Part shown: positions 19,706 to 28,745 of the stretch, one piece after another | Position numbering within the stretch: the stretch's first letter is position 1 | Layout of the letters: each line of letters begins with the position of its first letter | NCBI GenBank assembly: GCA_964035575.1 | Contig: OZ037853.1 | Location: 1,086,501-1,150,500 of the forward strand | From: Rhynchopus sp. YZ270_cl-10 | Taxonomy: Eukaryota > Euglenozoa > Diplonemea > Diplonemida > Diplonemidae | Direction: 5' to 3' | DNA: 64,000 bases | Program-made: the position numbers and the translations under genes | Notes under the pieces: generated by a model | Database searches by the model: none | What the model was told of the DNA's origin: nothing | Seen by the model: only the letters and a program-made list of their open reading frames with translations

Positions 19706-20680
19706 ATGGATTTGACAATCAAGGGGTTGAACGGAGAGAAGGATACGGTGGAGCTGGGTGAGGATGACACACCTGCGGTGATGCGTCGGAAGGTGGCGTC
19801 TGCAGTGGGGTTGCCTGAAGACGGCTTTGCGATGAGTTTCGGCGGGGAGTCGGTGGACGAAGGATACGACATGACGCAGCTGAGTGCTGGAGACACTATA
19901 ATCTTGACGAAGGTGACGAAATACGAGGCCAGAGCAGCACTTCATGCGTTGGGTGAGACTGACATCACGGCTAAGAGGCTTACGACTGTGAGGGATCCTG
20001 AGGTGGCGTGTTTGCTTCTGCAGGCGGAGGTTGCGACGGTGATTCCTGATTACTTCTTGGGTGGCGCATCGTTGACGAGTCTTGATCTGAGTGCTGAGTC
20101 TGTTGTGACTCAAATTAGAGACAGCTTTCTTGCTTCCTGCACTTCATTAACAAGCATCGACCTCTCTGGGTTGATCCATGTTACACAAATTGGTCAGTGC
20201 TTCATTAATGGATGCAGTGCTTTGTGTTCACTGGACTTAACACCACTGAGCAGAATTACTGAAATTGCTGGTGGCTTCCTGTGTGGATGCACGTCTTTGC
20301 GTACACTGGACTTAACACCACTGAGCGCAGTAACACACATTGAGTGCTTCTTCCTTCAAGGATGCAGGTCTTTGTGTACACTGGACTTAACACCACTCAG
20401 CAATGTGACACAAATCATGTCCAACTTCCTTAATGGATGCAGGTCTTTGCGCACATTGGATTTGTCACCACTGAGCAGAGTCACACACATGGACAGTACC
20501 AACTTGATGTTTCGATGCACTTTGTTGGAGAGCATCTACCTCACCGGCTGCAGCGATGTTGTGTCGAGCAAATTGAAAAAACTGAAAAACCTGAAGAAGT
20601 TAGTGGTTGAATCCCGCCCGAAACGCAGCAGAGACGAACCACTTGAGGAATCCCGCAAGCGACTGAGACACGCAGAGTGA
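19706..20680 (+). CDS. Ubl-LRR family protein, copy B
   Basis: 324 residues, very close to copy A: the same ubiquitin-like domain (MDLTIKGLNGEKDTVELGED), the same linker, seven LRR units and the same basic tail. Differences cluster in LRR positions that follow the VTxI strand (IRD, IGQ, IAG, IEC, IMS, MDS) and in the residues before the conserved GC, so the variable face of the repeat differs from copy A while the scaffold is kept. An upstream in-frame extension of 58 codons is possible but is not conserved in sequence with the other copies. Confidence 0.85.
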   Translation: MDLTIKGLNGEKDTVELGEDDTPAVMRRKVASAVGLPEDGFAMSFGGESVDEGYDMTQLSAGDTIILTKVTKYEARAALHALGETDITAKRLTTVRDPEVACLLLQAEVATVIPDYFLGGASLTSLDLSAESVVTQIRDSFLASCTSLTSIDLSGLIHVTQIGQCFINGCSALCSLDLTPLSRITEIAGGFLCGCTSLRTLDLTPLSAVTHIECFFLQGCRSLCTLDLTPLSNVTQIMSNFLNGCRSLRTLDLSPLSRVTHMDSTNLMFRCTLLESIYLTGCSDVVSSKLKKLKNLKKLVVESRPKRSRDEPLEESRKRLRHAE

Positions 20681-20920
20681 CGCCGCCAGCCTCGCACTGC
20701 GACCTCGAAGCTGCACGACGCACACCCTCACAGGCCACTCCTCCCGCAAAGCACTGCAGGCAACAGAGCTGGAAACGGTGCTGCAGCGTCTGCGGGCGGG
20801 CAGGGGTGTCTTATGCGACGGTGACAGGCGGCTGGCCAAGGTGTGCACAAAGGGCGTAACGGTGTTTTGTTTTTCTTTTGTGTTTCTGCTTCTCGCCCCC
20901 CTCTTTGCCTTGCTTACATC
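20681..20920 (+). repeat. conserved 3' block after copy B
   Basis: Near-identical to 12487-12722, including CGCAAAGCACTGCAGGCAAC and GGCAGGGGTGTCTTATGCGA, then TTTGTTTTTCTTTTGTG. Homology with the copy A flank ends near 20920. Confidence 0.65.
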
Positions 20921-21508
20921 AAATATCCAAAGACTCTCCCCACATCCCTTTCCCACTTTTTATTGTACTTCATCAGGAGCATGATCTGATATGGGATTTC
21001 TCAAGCGAGGATTCGGTCTGAGACTTTGTCTGAGCCCCTCGCCTCTCTGTGTCGAGCATCCATACAGCTGATCACGATGTTGATCAGGACTAACGGTGGT
21101 AGTTATGGGGTGTTGCGACATGGGATCGCCATCACTGTGCGGCTAGGGAGCAGCGGTATCAACGCTTGCATTGTGTGTGTCTCTGTTGTTTGAGAGTTTT
21201 TCCTTCCACGCAGTGTTATCAGAAACTGGAATAATGTAGCCAACGTTCTGCTCGCCTGATGCTGACTATTGTCTCCCGCTTCGGTTCAATCAGTTGCGCC
21301 AATTCAGATCCCACACACTGTTTTGGCTGCGTTCAACGAAAACACTATTCTCCTTTCCGAGTCGTGATATCAAGATCAGGTGGCGTTCTGACGCTGAACA
21401 AGAAGAGAGCAGATGTGCTGTGTTGTTTCTTTCCCCACACCTTCTCCACATCAACATCACCACAGGACAACAACAAAAGGGAAAACTTAGGGAAACACAG
21501 AAGTAATA
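20921..21508 (+). other. intergenic region before broken copy C
   Basis: No gene seen. The last 90 bases (CCACACCTTCTCCACATCAACATCACCACAGGACA region) match the flanks just before copies E and F, so they are part of the family's 5' unit. Confidence 0.5.
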
Positions 21509-22947
21509 ATGGATTTGACAATCAAGGGGTGGAACGGAGTGAAGGATACGGTGGAGCTGGGTGAGGATGACACACCTGCGGTGCTGCGTCGGAAGGTGGC
21601 GTCTGCAGTGGGGTTGCCTGAAGACGGCTTTGCGATGAGTTTCGGCGGGGAGGCGGTGGACGAAGGATACGACATGACGCAGCTGAGTGCTGGAGATACG
21701 GTTGTGTTGACGAAGGTGACGAAATACGAGGCCAGAGCAGCACTTCATGCGTTGGGTGAGACCGACATCACGGCTGAGAGGCTGGAGACTCCCGACGGCG
21801 GACCGCCCCCCATAGCACATTTTTGCGGTGCACGGGCGTACGGGATTAGTATCTTTTTTTGAGAGAACCCAAGAGCGGCCAGGTCCTGGACAAGTACGTT
21901 GTGCTTTTAGACCTACAAACTGTCTGGGGTGGTGGGACCTCGGGGCGAAGGGTGCTTCCCGGGACCCCAATATCCTACCACAAGGAGCTCGAGTCGTGCA
22001 TGGAAAGCAGGGTACTCTGAGCCGATTACTTCCACAACTCCCAGATCCCAAGACCTCCACGGGGGGCAGGCCTCCACGGAAACCCGCGACCGCCGACACC
22101 TTAGCTCCGTACTGCCTCTGTCTGTAACCTGCCGGTCCCCCACCTACCTACGCTTTTTGTGGTGTCTTTTTACGACGGTGGACCAAGGGGCTTTGCAGTG
22201 CAGTCAACGCCGACGGAGCGAGACTCGATTGTGACCGGGTGAAAAGGGAACCTTAGCCAGCGCTAACCAGCGGCAGTTTTGACTCAGGGAGGAGTTTCTC
22301 ACCGCAGACTGGCGACACACCCCCACTTTTTCGGGGTGGCTGCATTCCTCTTCGGAACGGGGTGTTCCATCCTATTTTTAAAAACGTTTAGCGGCTGAGA
22401 GGCTGGAGACTGTGAAGAATCCTGAGGTGGCGTGTTTGCTTCTGCAGGCGGAGGTTGCGACGGTGATTCCTGATTACTTCTTTAGGAGCGCATCGTTGAC
22501 GAGTCTTGATCTGAGTGCTGAGTCTGTTGTGACTCGCATTGGGAATTATTTTCTGGGGAACTGCACTTCATTAACAAGCATCAACCTCTCTGGGTTGATC
22601 CATGTTACACACATTGGTCAGTGCTTCCTTTCTGGATGCAGTGCTTTGTGTTCACTAGACTTATCACCACTCAGCAATGTGACACAAATCAAGTACTGCT
22701 TCCTTAATGGATGCAGGTCTTTGCGCACATTGGATTTGTCACCACTGAGCAGAGTCACACACATGGACACTCGCTACTCTATGTCTCGATGCACTTCGTT
22801 GGAGAGCATCTACCTCACCGGCTGCAGCGATGTTGCGTCGAGCGCAGTGAGAGAAGAGCTGGGGCATTTAGTGGTTGAATCCGTGCGAAATGCAGCAGAG
22901 ACGAACCACTTGAAGAATCCCGCAAGCGACTGAGACACGCAGAGTGA
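21509..22947 (+). pseudogene. Ubl-LRR copy C, split by an insertion
   Basis: The ubiquitin-like domain and linker read normally from 21509 to about 21790. A 601-bp foreign segment then interrupts the frame, and the linker and LRR part resume at 22392. This copy has only five LRR units, the fewest of the family. Near 22882 one C is missing compared with copy F (GAATCC-GTGCG against GAATCCCGTGCG), which shifts the frame and replaces the basic tail, ending at 22933 instead of 22947. The insertion does not start with GT, so it is not a normal intron. The 5' half would still encode a stand-alone ubiquitin-like protein of about 94 residues with an unrelated tail. Confidence 0.85.
21791..22391. mobile_element. 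601-bp retroposon-like insertion with 20-bp target duplication
   Basis: Flanked by identical 20-bp copies of the target at 21771-21790 and 22392-22411. It ends in an A/T-rich tail (TTTTTAAAAACGTTTA). Long, exact target duplications of this length are typical of target-primed reverse transcription (LINE/SINE). No reverse transcriptase is encoded, so it is either a SINE or a heavily 5'-truncated LINE. GC content is higher than in the surrounding intergenic DNA. Confidence 0.7.
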
Positions 22948-23360
22948 CGCCGCCAGCTGCGCACTGCGACCTCGAAGCTGCACGACGCACACCCTCACAG
23001 GCCACTCCTCCCGCAAAGCACTGCAGGCAACAGAGCTGGAAACGGTGCTGCAGCGGCTGCGGGCGGGCAGGGGTGTCTTATGCGACGGCGACAGGCGGCT
23101 GGCGGGTGTGGGTGTGCGCAAAGGGCGGAACGGTGTTTTCTGTTTTGTGTTTCCGCTTCTCGCCCCCCTCTTTGTTTTGTTTGCAAAAGCCACAAAGCTT
23201 CTCGCAGGTCCACAAGTTGGTGGCACATCCCCATGATTTTTTTTTTAAATTTTCAGAGAATTGTGAGTGAATTCGCTTTGGTAACAAGGCGAAGATGGCG
23301 TGGAAGGATATGAATGGCATCCTCAGGTAGAAGAGGTGGGTACGGTGTTGAATACTGCCC
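22948..23360 (+). repeat. conserved 3' block after copy C, long version
   Basis: The common block is followed by a second segment (about 23185-23340: CAAAAGCCACAAAGCTTCTC, GGTCCACAAGTTGGTGGCAC, AGGCGAAGATGGCGTGGAAG) that recurs only after copy D at about 26810-26970. C and D therefore arose from a longer duplicated unit. Confidence 0.65.
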
Positions 23361-23426
23361 CACATCACTTAAGCAGCTCCGCTACGACCTGGGAGTCTTG
23401 ATTGGAGAAGAAGGGGAGAAAAAATG

Positions 23427-23900
23427 AAAATTTAACTATTTATTGCGTGATGTAAAGTGCACTTTATATCACGAGGGAGCTATGGTTCCGAGTTGTAGGT
23501 TTTAGTACACGAGCGCAGCGAGTGTACTAATATGCAACTCGGAACCATAGCTCCCGAGTTATATGAAGTGCGCTTTACAGAATGCAATACGATATTTTAT
23601 CTCACGGGGATAGAAACGAGCGCTTGATTTTGCGATTTTTGCTGTAAAAAAGTGACGTAAAAAGCTTCGTCACGTATTTTTGGCTTGGGATAGGTGGGAG
23701 AGTGACATAAAGCTTATTCATATGGGATACCTGTCGGTGATGTGGGAGCCCCTCGACGTGGCAGATATCGAGCAATTTCTTGCGGAAATTGCTCGATGTC
23801 TGCCACAGAGAACACCAAGGCTTCATTCTTGCCCATGCCTTGATCATGGTCAAGGTAGTAGAGCACGAAGCGTTCCTCACGCAGGCTGCCCGGCCTCTTC
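23427..23900. mobile_element. palindromic insertion in the 5' flank of copy D
   Basis: Relative to the copy A flank, about 470 extra bases sit between AGAAAAAATGAAAA and TGACTTGTATTTTGC. They contain a palindrome at about 23455-23580 whose arms include GGGAGCTATGGTTCCGAGTTG, closed by the hairpin GAGCGCAGCGAG, and another at about 23757-23815 (GGCAGATATCGAGCAATTTC). The GAGCGCAGCGAG loop also occurs in the large inverted repeat near 34517. Confidence 0.55.
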
Positions 23901-24124
23901 GTGACTTGTATTTTGCTTTTCTGTGCTTCTGTCAATTCCAAATATTGTCCGCAAGACACAGCAATTTGACGCTCTTCTCAGTTCTTCTTCAAACATGATA
24001 AAATAAAAGACCCGTTCGTGACAGCAGGTTTGCCTTCTTGTTTCCTCCCCACACCTTCTCCACCTCATCACACCAACACACACAACAACAGGGAAAAGGC
24101 TTTGGTACAACAACAACAACAACC

Positions 24125-25093
24125 ATGGATTTGACAATCAAGGGGTGGAACGGAGTGAAGGATACAGTGGAGCTGGGTGAGGATGACACACCTGCGGTGC
24201 TGCGTCGGAAGGTGGCGTCTGCAGTGGGGTTGCCTGAAGACGGCTTTGCGCTAAGTTTCGGAGGGAAGGCGGTGGACGAAGGATACGACATGACGCAGCT
24301 GAGTGCTGGAGACACAGTTGTGTTGACGAAGGTGGCGAAATACGAGGCCAGAGCAGCACTTCATGCGTTGGGTGAGACTGACATCACGGCTGAGAGGCTG
24401 GAGACTGTGAAGAATCCTGAGGTGGCGTGTTTGCTTCTGCAGGCGGAGGTTGCGACGGTGATTCCTGGTAGCTTCTTGGAGAGCGCATCATCGCTGACGA
24501 GTCTTGATCTGAGTGCTGAGTCTATTGTGACTCGCATTGAGAACTTCTTTCTTGCGGACTGCACTTCATTGACAAGCATCAACCTCTCTGGGTTGATCCA
24601 TGTTACACAAATTGATGAATGCTTCCTTAATGGATGCATTGCTTTGTGTTCACTGGACTTAACAGCACTGAGCAGTATTACACGAATTGATAGTGGATTC
24701 CTTAATGGATGCAGGTCTTTGCGCACATTGGACTTGACACCACTCAGCAGCGTCACACATGTTGGCGACTGCTTCCTCGATGGATGCAGTTCTTTGTGTT
24801 CACTGGACTTATCACCACTCAGCAATGTTACGCAAATCAAGTCCTGCTTCCTCTTTGGATGCAGTTCTTTGCGCACATTGGATTTATCACCACTCAGCAG
24901 GGTCACACACAAGAGTCGTCGCTGGATGTCTGGATGCACTTCGTTGGAGAGCATCTACCTCACCGGCTGCAGCGATGTTGTGTCGAGCGCAGTGAGGAAA
25001 GAACTGGGGCATTTAGTGGTTGAATCCGGTCCGAAACACAGCAGAGACGAACCACTTGAAGAATCCCGGAAGCGACTGAGACACGCAGAGTGA
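24125..25093 (+). CDS. Ubl-LRR family protein, copy D
   Basis: 322 residues with the family layout: ubiquitin-like domain 1-72, linker, seven LRR units, basic tail. The first LRR unit carries one extra serine (SASSLTSLDL), and the last full unit has an unusual basic HKSRR in place of HMDS. The start ATG lies in ACAACAACAACAACCATGG, a strong context after a pyrimidine- and CA-rich leader. The 5' flank matches that of copy A, and the 3' flank is interrupted 76 bp after the stop by a 1470-bp insertion. Confidence 0.85.
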   Translation: MDLTIKGWNGVKDTVELGEDDTPAVLRRKVASAVGLPEDGFALSFGGKAVDEGYDMTQLSAGDTVVLTKVAKYEARAALHALGETDITAERLETVKNPEVACLLLQAEVATVIPGSFLESASSLTSLDLSAESIVTRIENFFLADCTSLTSINLSGLIHVTQIDECFLNGCIALCSLDLTALSSITRIDSGFLNGCRSLRTLDLTPLSSVTHVGDCFLDGCSSLCSLDLSPLSNVTQIKSCFLFGCSSLRTLDLSPLSRVTHKSRRWMSGCTSLESIYLTGCSDVVSSAVRKELGHLVVESGPKHSRDEPLEESRKRLRHAE

Positions 25094-25169
25094 CGCCGCC
25101 AGCTGCGCACTGCGACCTCGAAGCTGCACGACGCACACCCTCACAGGCCACTCTTCCCGCAAAGCACTG
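25094..25169 (+). repeat. conserved 3' block after copy D, first part
   Basis: The common block up to TCCCGCAAAGCACTG (25155-25169), where the inserted segment begins; the block resumes at 26640 with the same 15 bases. Confidence 0.7.
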
Positions 25170-26639
25170 GGGGCAATTAACGTCTGACCAACCGTCAAGT
25201 GGGGCCCCTGGACGCCGTGTTCGCATGGTACTGAGTCAGCGTGGGCGGCCGCCTCTCCAATGATGGATTCGCTCGGGACCGGAGGAGGAACAAGCCGATG
25301 TGGGGACCCTGGTTATTAACACAACATCACAGTCAATTTCGGGCAGATCACCAGCTTATGTAGGCTACGCAAACCCCTTCGAGGGGTTTCAAGGATCTGT
25401 TATCTGTGCGGTGACTGGGAGTGTGCTGATGCCGATGAGGGTATCCCAGGTACAAGAGGGAAGCGTTGCCGGTGTCTCTACTGGTGACGGAATATTGTTG
25501 CTGTTCCTGTGTTGTCGTTTGACCGCATGGGAACGTTGTGTTGCTTTGTTGGTGCGTACACTGTATGTGAAACAACTGTGGATCAGCAGGTACGTGCTCT
25601 TGTGTATTCAGTGTGGTGTGTTGTAGTTTTGTTCAGTTCAGTTCAGTTTTCAACTTTTTGCCGTAGTAGAATTCTTGTGTTATGTGTTTAACCTCAGGCT
25701 GTGTACACCGTAGTGAAACATCTGTGGATCTGCAGGTGCGTGCTCTGTCGTTAATTCAGTGTGGCATGTTGTAGTTTTTGGTCTGTTTTTACTTTTTTAT
25801 TCGTTAGTAGAAGAAGGGATCTGCGAACATTCATTCGCAGGTGGGTACAAGTTGTCGCCGTGGCATTCAGCTACGGTGCAGAAGAAGTAGTAGGACAGAC
25901 CAACGTCTGTGCTAGAAGGAAGAGGTTAAACTTTCAGGGTGTATGCACTGTACGTGAAACAACTGTGGATCTGCAGGTACATGCTCTGCTGTTTTTCCAT
26001 TGTGTTTATTTTTGTTCTATTTTCACGTGCTTTGGTACGTTGGAGATGAAGGAGTTGTCGCCGTGGCGTCCAGCTACGGTGCAGAAGAGGCAGTAGGGCA
26101 GACCAACTACCAAATGTAGGGTCTGTGCTACGCGGAAAGGCTGGTACTTGAGTTTGTTCACTGTTTGTTGTAACTCCTTCCCTGCCGGCACTCCCTTACT
26201 TGTAAGGAAGAAGTTACAACTTTCTCTGTACAAATCAGGGGAATTTTGTGTGGCCGTCTGCCATATTGTGTGGACATGTTAGCTGACGGTGCTGCTGTTT
26301 CTTTTACAGCAACACTGCTCTTGCTGTTGATTTTTCTTTTCATTTTTACTTTTATTGTTTCGAAAAACGGAGGTTAATGTTTCCGGTTCGGGCCTGGACT
26401 CCGACCCCTACTTTTGCTGACGCGTACGAACGGTCGTGAACCGTCCCCATTCTCTTACGGTGCGGGCAACCCTAGTGTTGGCATGCATACCTGGGCTGGT
26501 CGGCTTGCCGATCTGTTCCAGGGACTGGGGTAAAGTGCCATTAAACGCAGCAGGTACCTGTGTTTTTTGGGGGTCTTTTGGTTGGGAAGGCCACAGAAAG
26601 AAAGCCCGGCCTGCCAGAGACCTAAAACGGACCCCTACC
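25170..26639. mobile_element. 1470-bp insertion with 15-bp target duplication and internal repeats
   Basis: Flanked by direct copies of a 15-bp target (25155-25169 and 26640-26654). The interior has three degenerate copies of a roughly 90-bp unit (near 25550, 25695 and 25940: GTGAAACAACTGTGGATC, then CAGGTACGTGCTCT). It also has two copies of a second unit (near 25848 and 26053: GTTGTCGCCGTGGC, CAGCTACGGTGCAGAAGA). No long protein or inverted ends are visible. It is probably a non-autonomous retroposon or an untranslated end of a larger element. Confidence 0.6.
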
Positions 26640-26985
26640 TCCCGCAAAGCACTGCAGGCAACAGAGCTGGAAACGCTGCTGCAGCGTCTGCGTGCGGGCA
26701 GGGGTGTCTTATGCGACGGTGACAGGCGGCTGGTCAGTGTGTGCACAAAGGTTGGAACGGTATTTTGTGTTTTGTGTTTCCGCTTCTCGCCCCCCTCTTT
26801 GTTTTGTTTGCAAAAGCCACAAAGCTTCTCGCAGGTCCACAAGTTGGTGGCACATCCCCAAAAATGATTTTATTTTTTAAATTTTCAGAGAATTGTGAGT
26901 GAATTCGCTTTGGTAGCAAGGCGAAGATGGCGTGGAAGGATATGAATGGCACCCTCAGGTAGAAGAGGTGTTGGTAATGGTACGG
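26640..26985 (+). repeat. conserved 3' block after copy D, second part
   Basis: Resumes the family block after the insertion and continues through the segment shared only with copy C (CACAAAGCTTCTCGCAGGTC ... GGCGAAGATGGCGTGG). Confidence 0.65.
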
Positions 26986-27254
26986 TGTTGAAAAGGTTGT
27001 TGTTTGTTTTTTTCGAAATGTAAATGAATATACTGCGTGAGGGAAAAGGAAAAACAAACCGGAACTAAAAAAAGAGGTTTTGTCTGGCTCCAGGTGGGAC
27101 ACGCCATCTGCTGGTTAAGAGTAATGACTGCATACCCTAGGATCTGCACTGCTGCCCGTTTATACCATTCAAATCAAAAATGCAAAACAAAAGCTACGTT
27201 ATTCCCCCTCTCCCCCTCTCCCTCTCTCTCTCTCTCACCTTGGGGGCCATATTC

Positions 27255-27374
27255 CGCAAGAATTACCCCAATCCGTTATCAAACACCCACACTCCCCCCC
27301 TCCCTCCCTCCCTCCCTCCCTCTCCCTCCCCCTCTCTTTACCCCCTCTTCCCAGGGGGAACAACAGCAGATATT
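27255..27374 (+). promoter_or_regulatory. long pyrimidine tract with CAG, candidate trans-splice acceptor
   Basis: About 60 nearly uninterrupted C/T bases ((CCCT)n) end in TCTTCCCAG at about 27353, 20 bases before the start codon of the next gene. This is the strongest acceptor-like signal in the window. Confidence 0.55.
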
Positions 27375-28745
27375 ATGGAGGACCCACAGGCGACCACGAT
27401 CGGCACTGACGTGGCGATCCTTCAGTGGAAGGCCCGGCATGACCCTGCCATGTGGCGACTGCTCAAACGCGCCGCGGTCGCCGCGTCACATGCCACCTCC
27501 TCCGAACCTCGCCAGGACGCTGTTGTCGAGCAGCTTGCGGAGGACATCATCCACCGCGCGACACACGACCTCTCTGTTTACTCGCTTCTCCAGCAGGCCG
27601 CGCGCGCCGCTGCGAAGTCCTCCAACGCTGCCAACACCACCACCCACGATCCTCCACCACCGCACTCCTACCCACCCATCCGCGATGATTCTCCACACGA
27701 TACTCTCCCCGATGCTCCAGTCATGCACGGCGGCACCGATATGGAGAAGGTTCTCGCAGAGGCTCTGGGGCTCACAGACATGAAGGATCAGACGCTAGCG
27801 GAGTTGGAGGCGGAGTGTGGAGGTGAGGATGGGTTTGAGCGGCATCTCAGCAATGTGTATGCCGGGATGAACCTCGATGGCGCCTCCGTCCTGAGCAGCG
27901 ACACGGAGGGGCCGATGCCGATCATCCCGATTGTCTCCTCGCCAGAGAGGCGAAGGGCGGCAGCACTCCGTAGTGTCGCCCCTCCGCCAGAGGGTGGTGT
28001 GAATGAAGCCCATGAAGCTCATATTCATCCCAACAATGCAAGCTCGTTAGAGGAAGTGACCGCTCTAACCCAAGCGAGAATGAGCTCGGAGGACTTCGCC
28101 GCGAAGCTCAAAACCGTGCTCGATAGGTACCGCCAGCGTGTCGCGCAGAAGGCGATGATGCAGGAGCAGCCGCGGGTTGTGCAGCCTCCTCCACCCCCGG
28201 CCCCGACGGTCCTCCCGGCGCCGGTTACGCATTTCACAACGACCGGGTCGCGGATGGAGCTGCTGAAGGCAGCGTTTGAGGGGGGTGCGTTGGATGCGCC
28301 TGCGTTTGCGGAGGCAGTGTCGGCGTTGAACAGGCCTGGCGGCGAGGCGCAGCGGGTCATCCCTGCACCCCCGCTGCCGGAGAGGGAGGTGCTGCCGCAG
28401 CGTGTGCCGTCCCCTGCAGGTGATGTGTTGGCGGTGCCGTTCCAGAAGGACTCAAAGCTGTTGTCGCCGATGCCGCAGGCGTCGCAAGCCTCGCAAGCCT
28501 CGCAGGGGGGTGCAAGGCAGACTCCGGGTCCTGCGGTGCCGGGTCCCGTGGTGCCGGTGATACCCGTGCCGGTGGGGGTGGGGGTGGCAGGGGCGAAGCC
28601 GCGCATGGTGTCCCCAATGCGTCCAGCGGCTGCGGTGCTAGCGCTCGGGCGTGTCTCGCCAGTCATGCCCCCAATTCCCCTGCCGCTCCCAACAGCAGGC
28701 CCCGTAGTGGTATCGCAGTTGTCGCCAAGGTATAAGGTTTTTTAA
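27375..28745 (+). CDS. unrecognised Pro/Ala-rich protein with a duplicated N-terminal helix unit
   Basis: 456 residues with no family I recognise. Two similar helical segments lie near the N-terminus: HDPAMWRLLKRAAVAASHA (about 20-40) and HDLSVYSLLQQAARAAAKSS (about 58-78), an internal duplication. A third helical pair, SSEDFAAKLKTVLDRYRQRV and MELLKAAFEGGALDAPAFAE, lies at about 235-320. The rest is low complexity: Pro/Val/Gly runs at the C-terminus including SQASQASQ. There is no signal peptide or membrane segment. Coding G+C is much higher than in the flanks. The start follows the C/T tract and CAG described above; in-frame codons upstream overlap that tract and are excluded. It could be a cytoskeletal or scaffold protein, but this is a guess. 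Confidence 0.75.
   Translation: MEDPQATTIGTDVAILQWKARHDPAMWRLLKRAAVAASHATSSEPRQDAVVEQLAEDIIHRATHDLSVYSLLQQAARAAAKSSNAANTTTHDPPPPHSYPPIRDDSPHDTLPDAPVMHGGTDMEKVLAEALGLTDMKDQTLAELEAECGGEDGFERHLSNVYAGMNLDGASVLSSDTEGPMPIIPIVSSPERRRAAALRSVAPPPEGGVNEAHEAHIHPNNASSLEEVTALTQARMSSEDFAAKLKTVLDRYRQRVAQKAMMQEQPRVVQPPPPPAPTVLPAPVTHFTTTGSRMELLKAAFEGGALDAPAFAEAVSALNRPGGEAQRVIPAPPLPEREVLPQRVPSPAGDVLAVPFQKDSKLLSPMPQASQASQASQGGARQTPGPAVPGPVVPVIPVPVGVGVAGAKPRMVSPMRPAAAVLALGRVSPVMPPIPLPLPTAGPVVVSQLSPRYKVF

Noticed and set aside
21791-22391. Interpretation of the copy C interruption as an intron
   Set aside because: The segment does not start with GT and is flanked by a 20-bp duplication of coding sequence, which marks an insertion.
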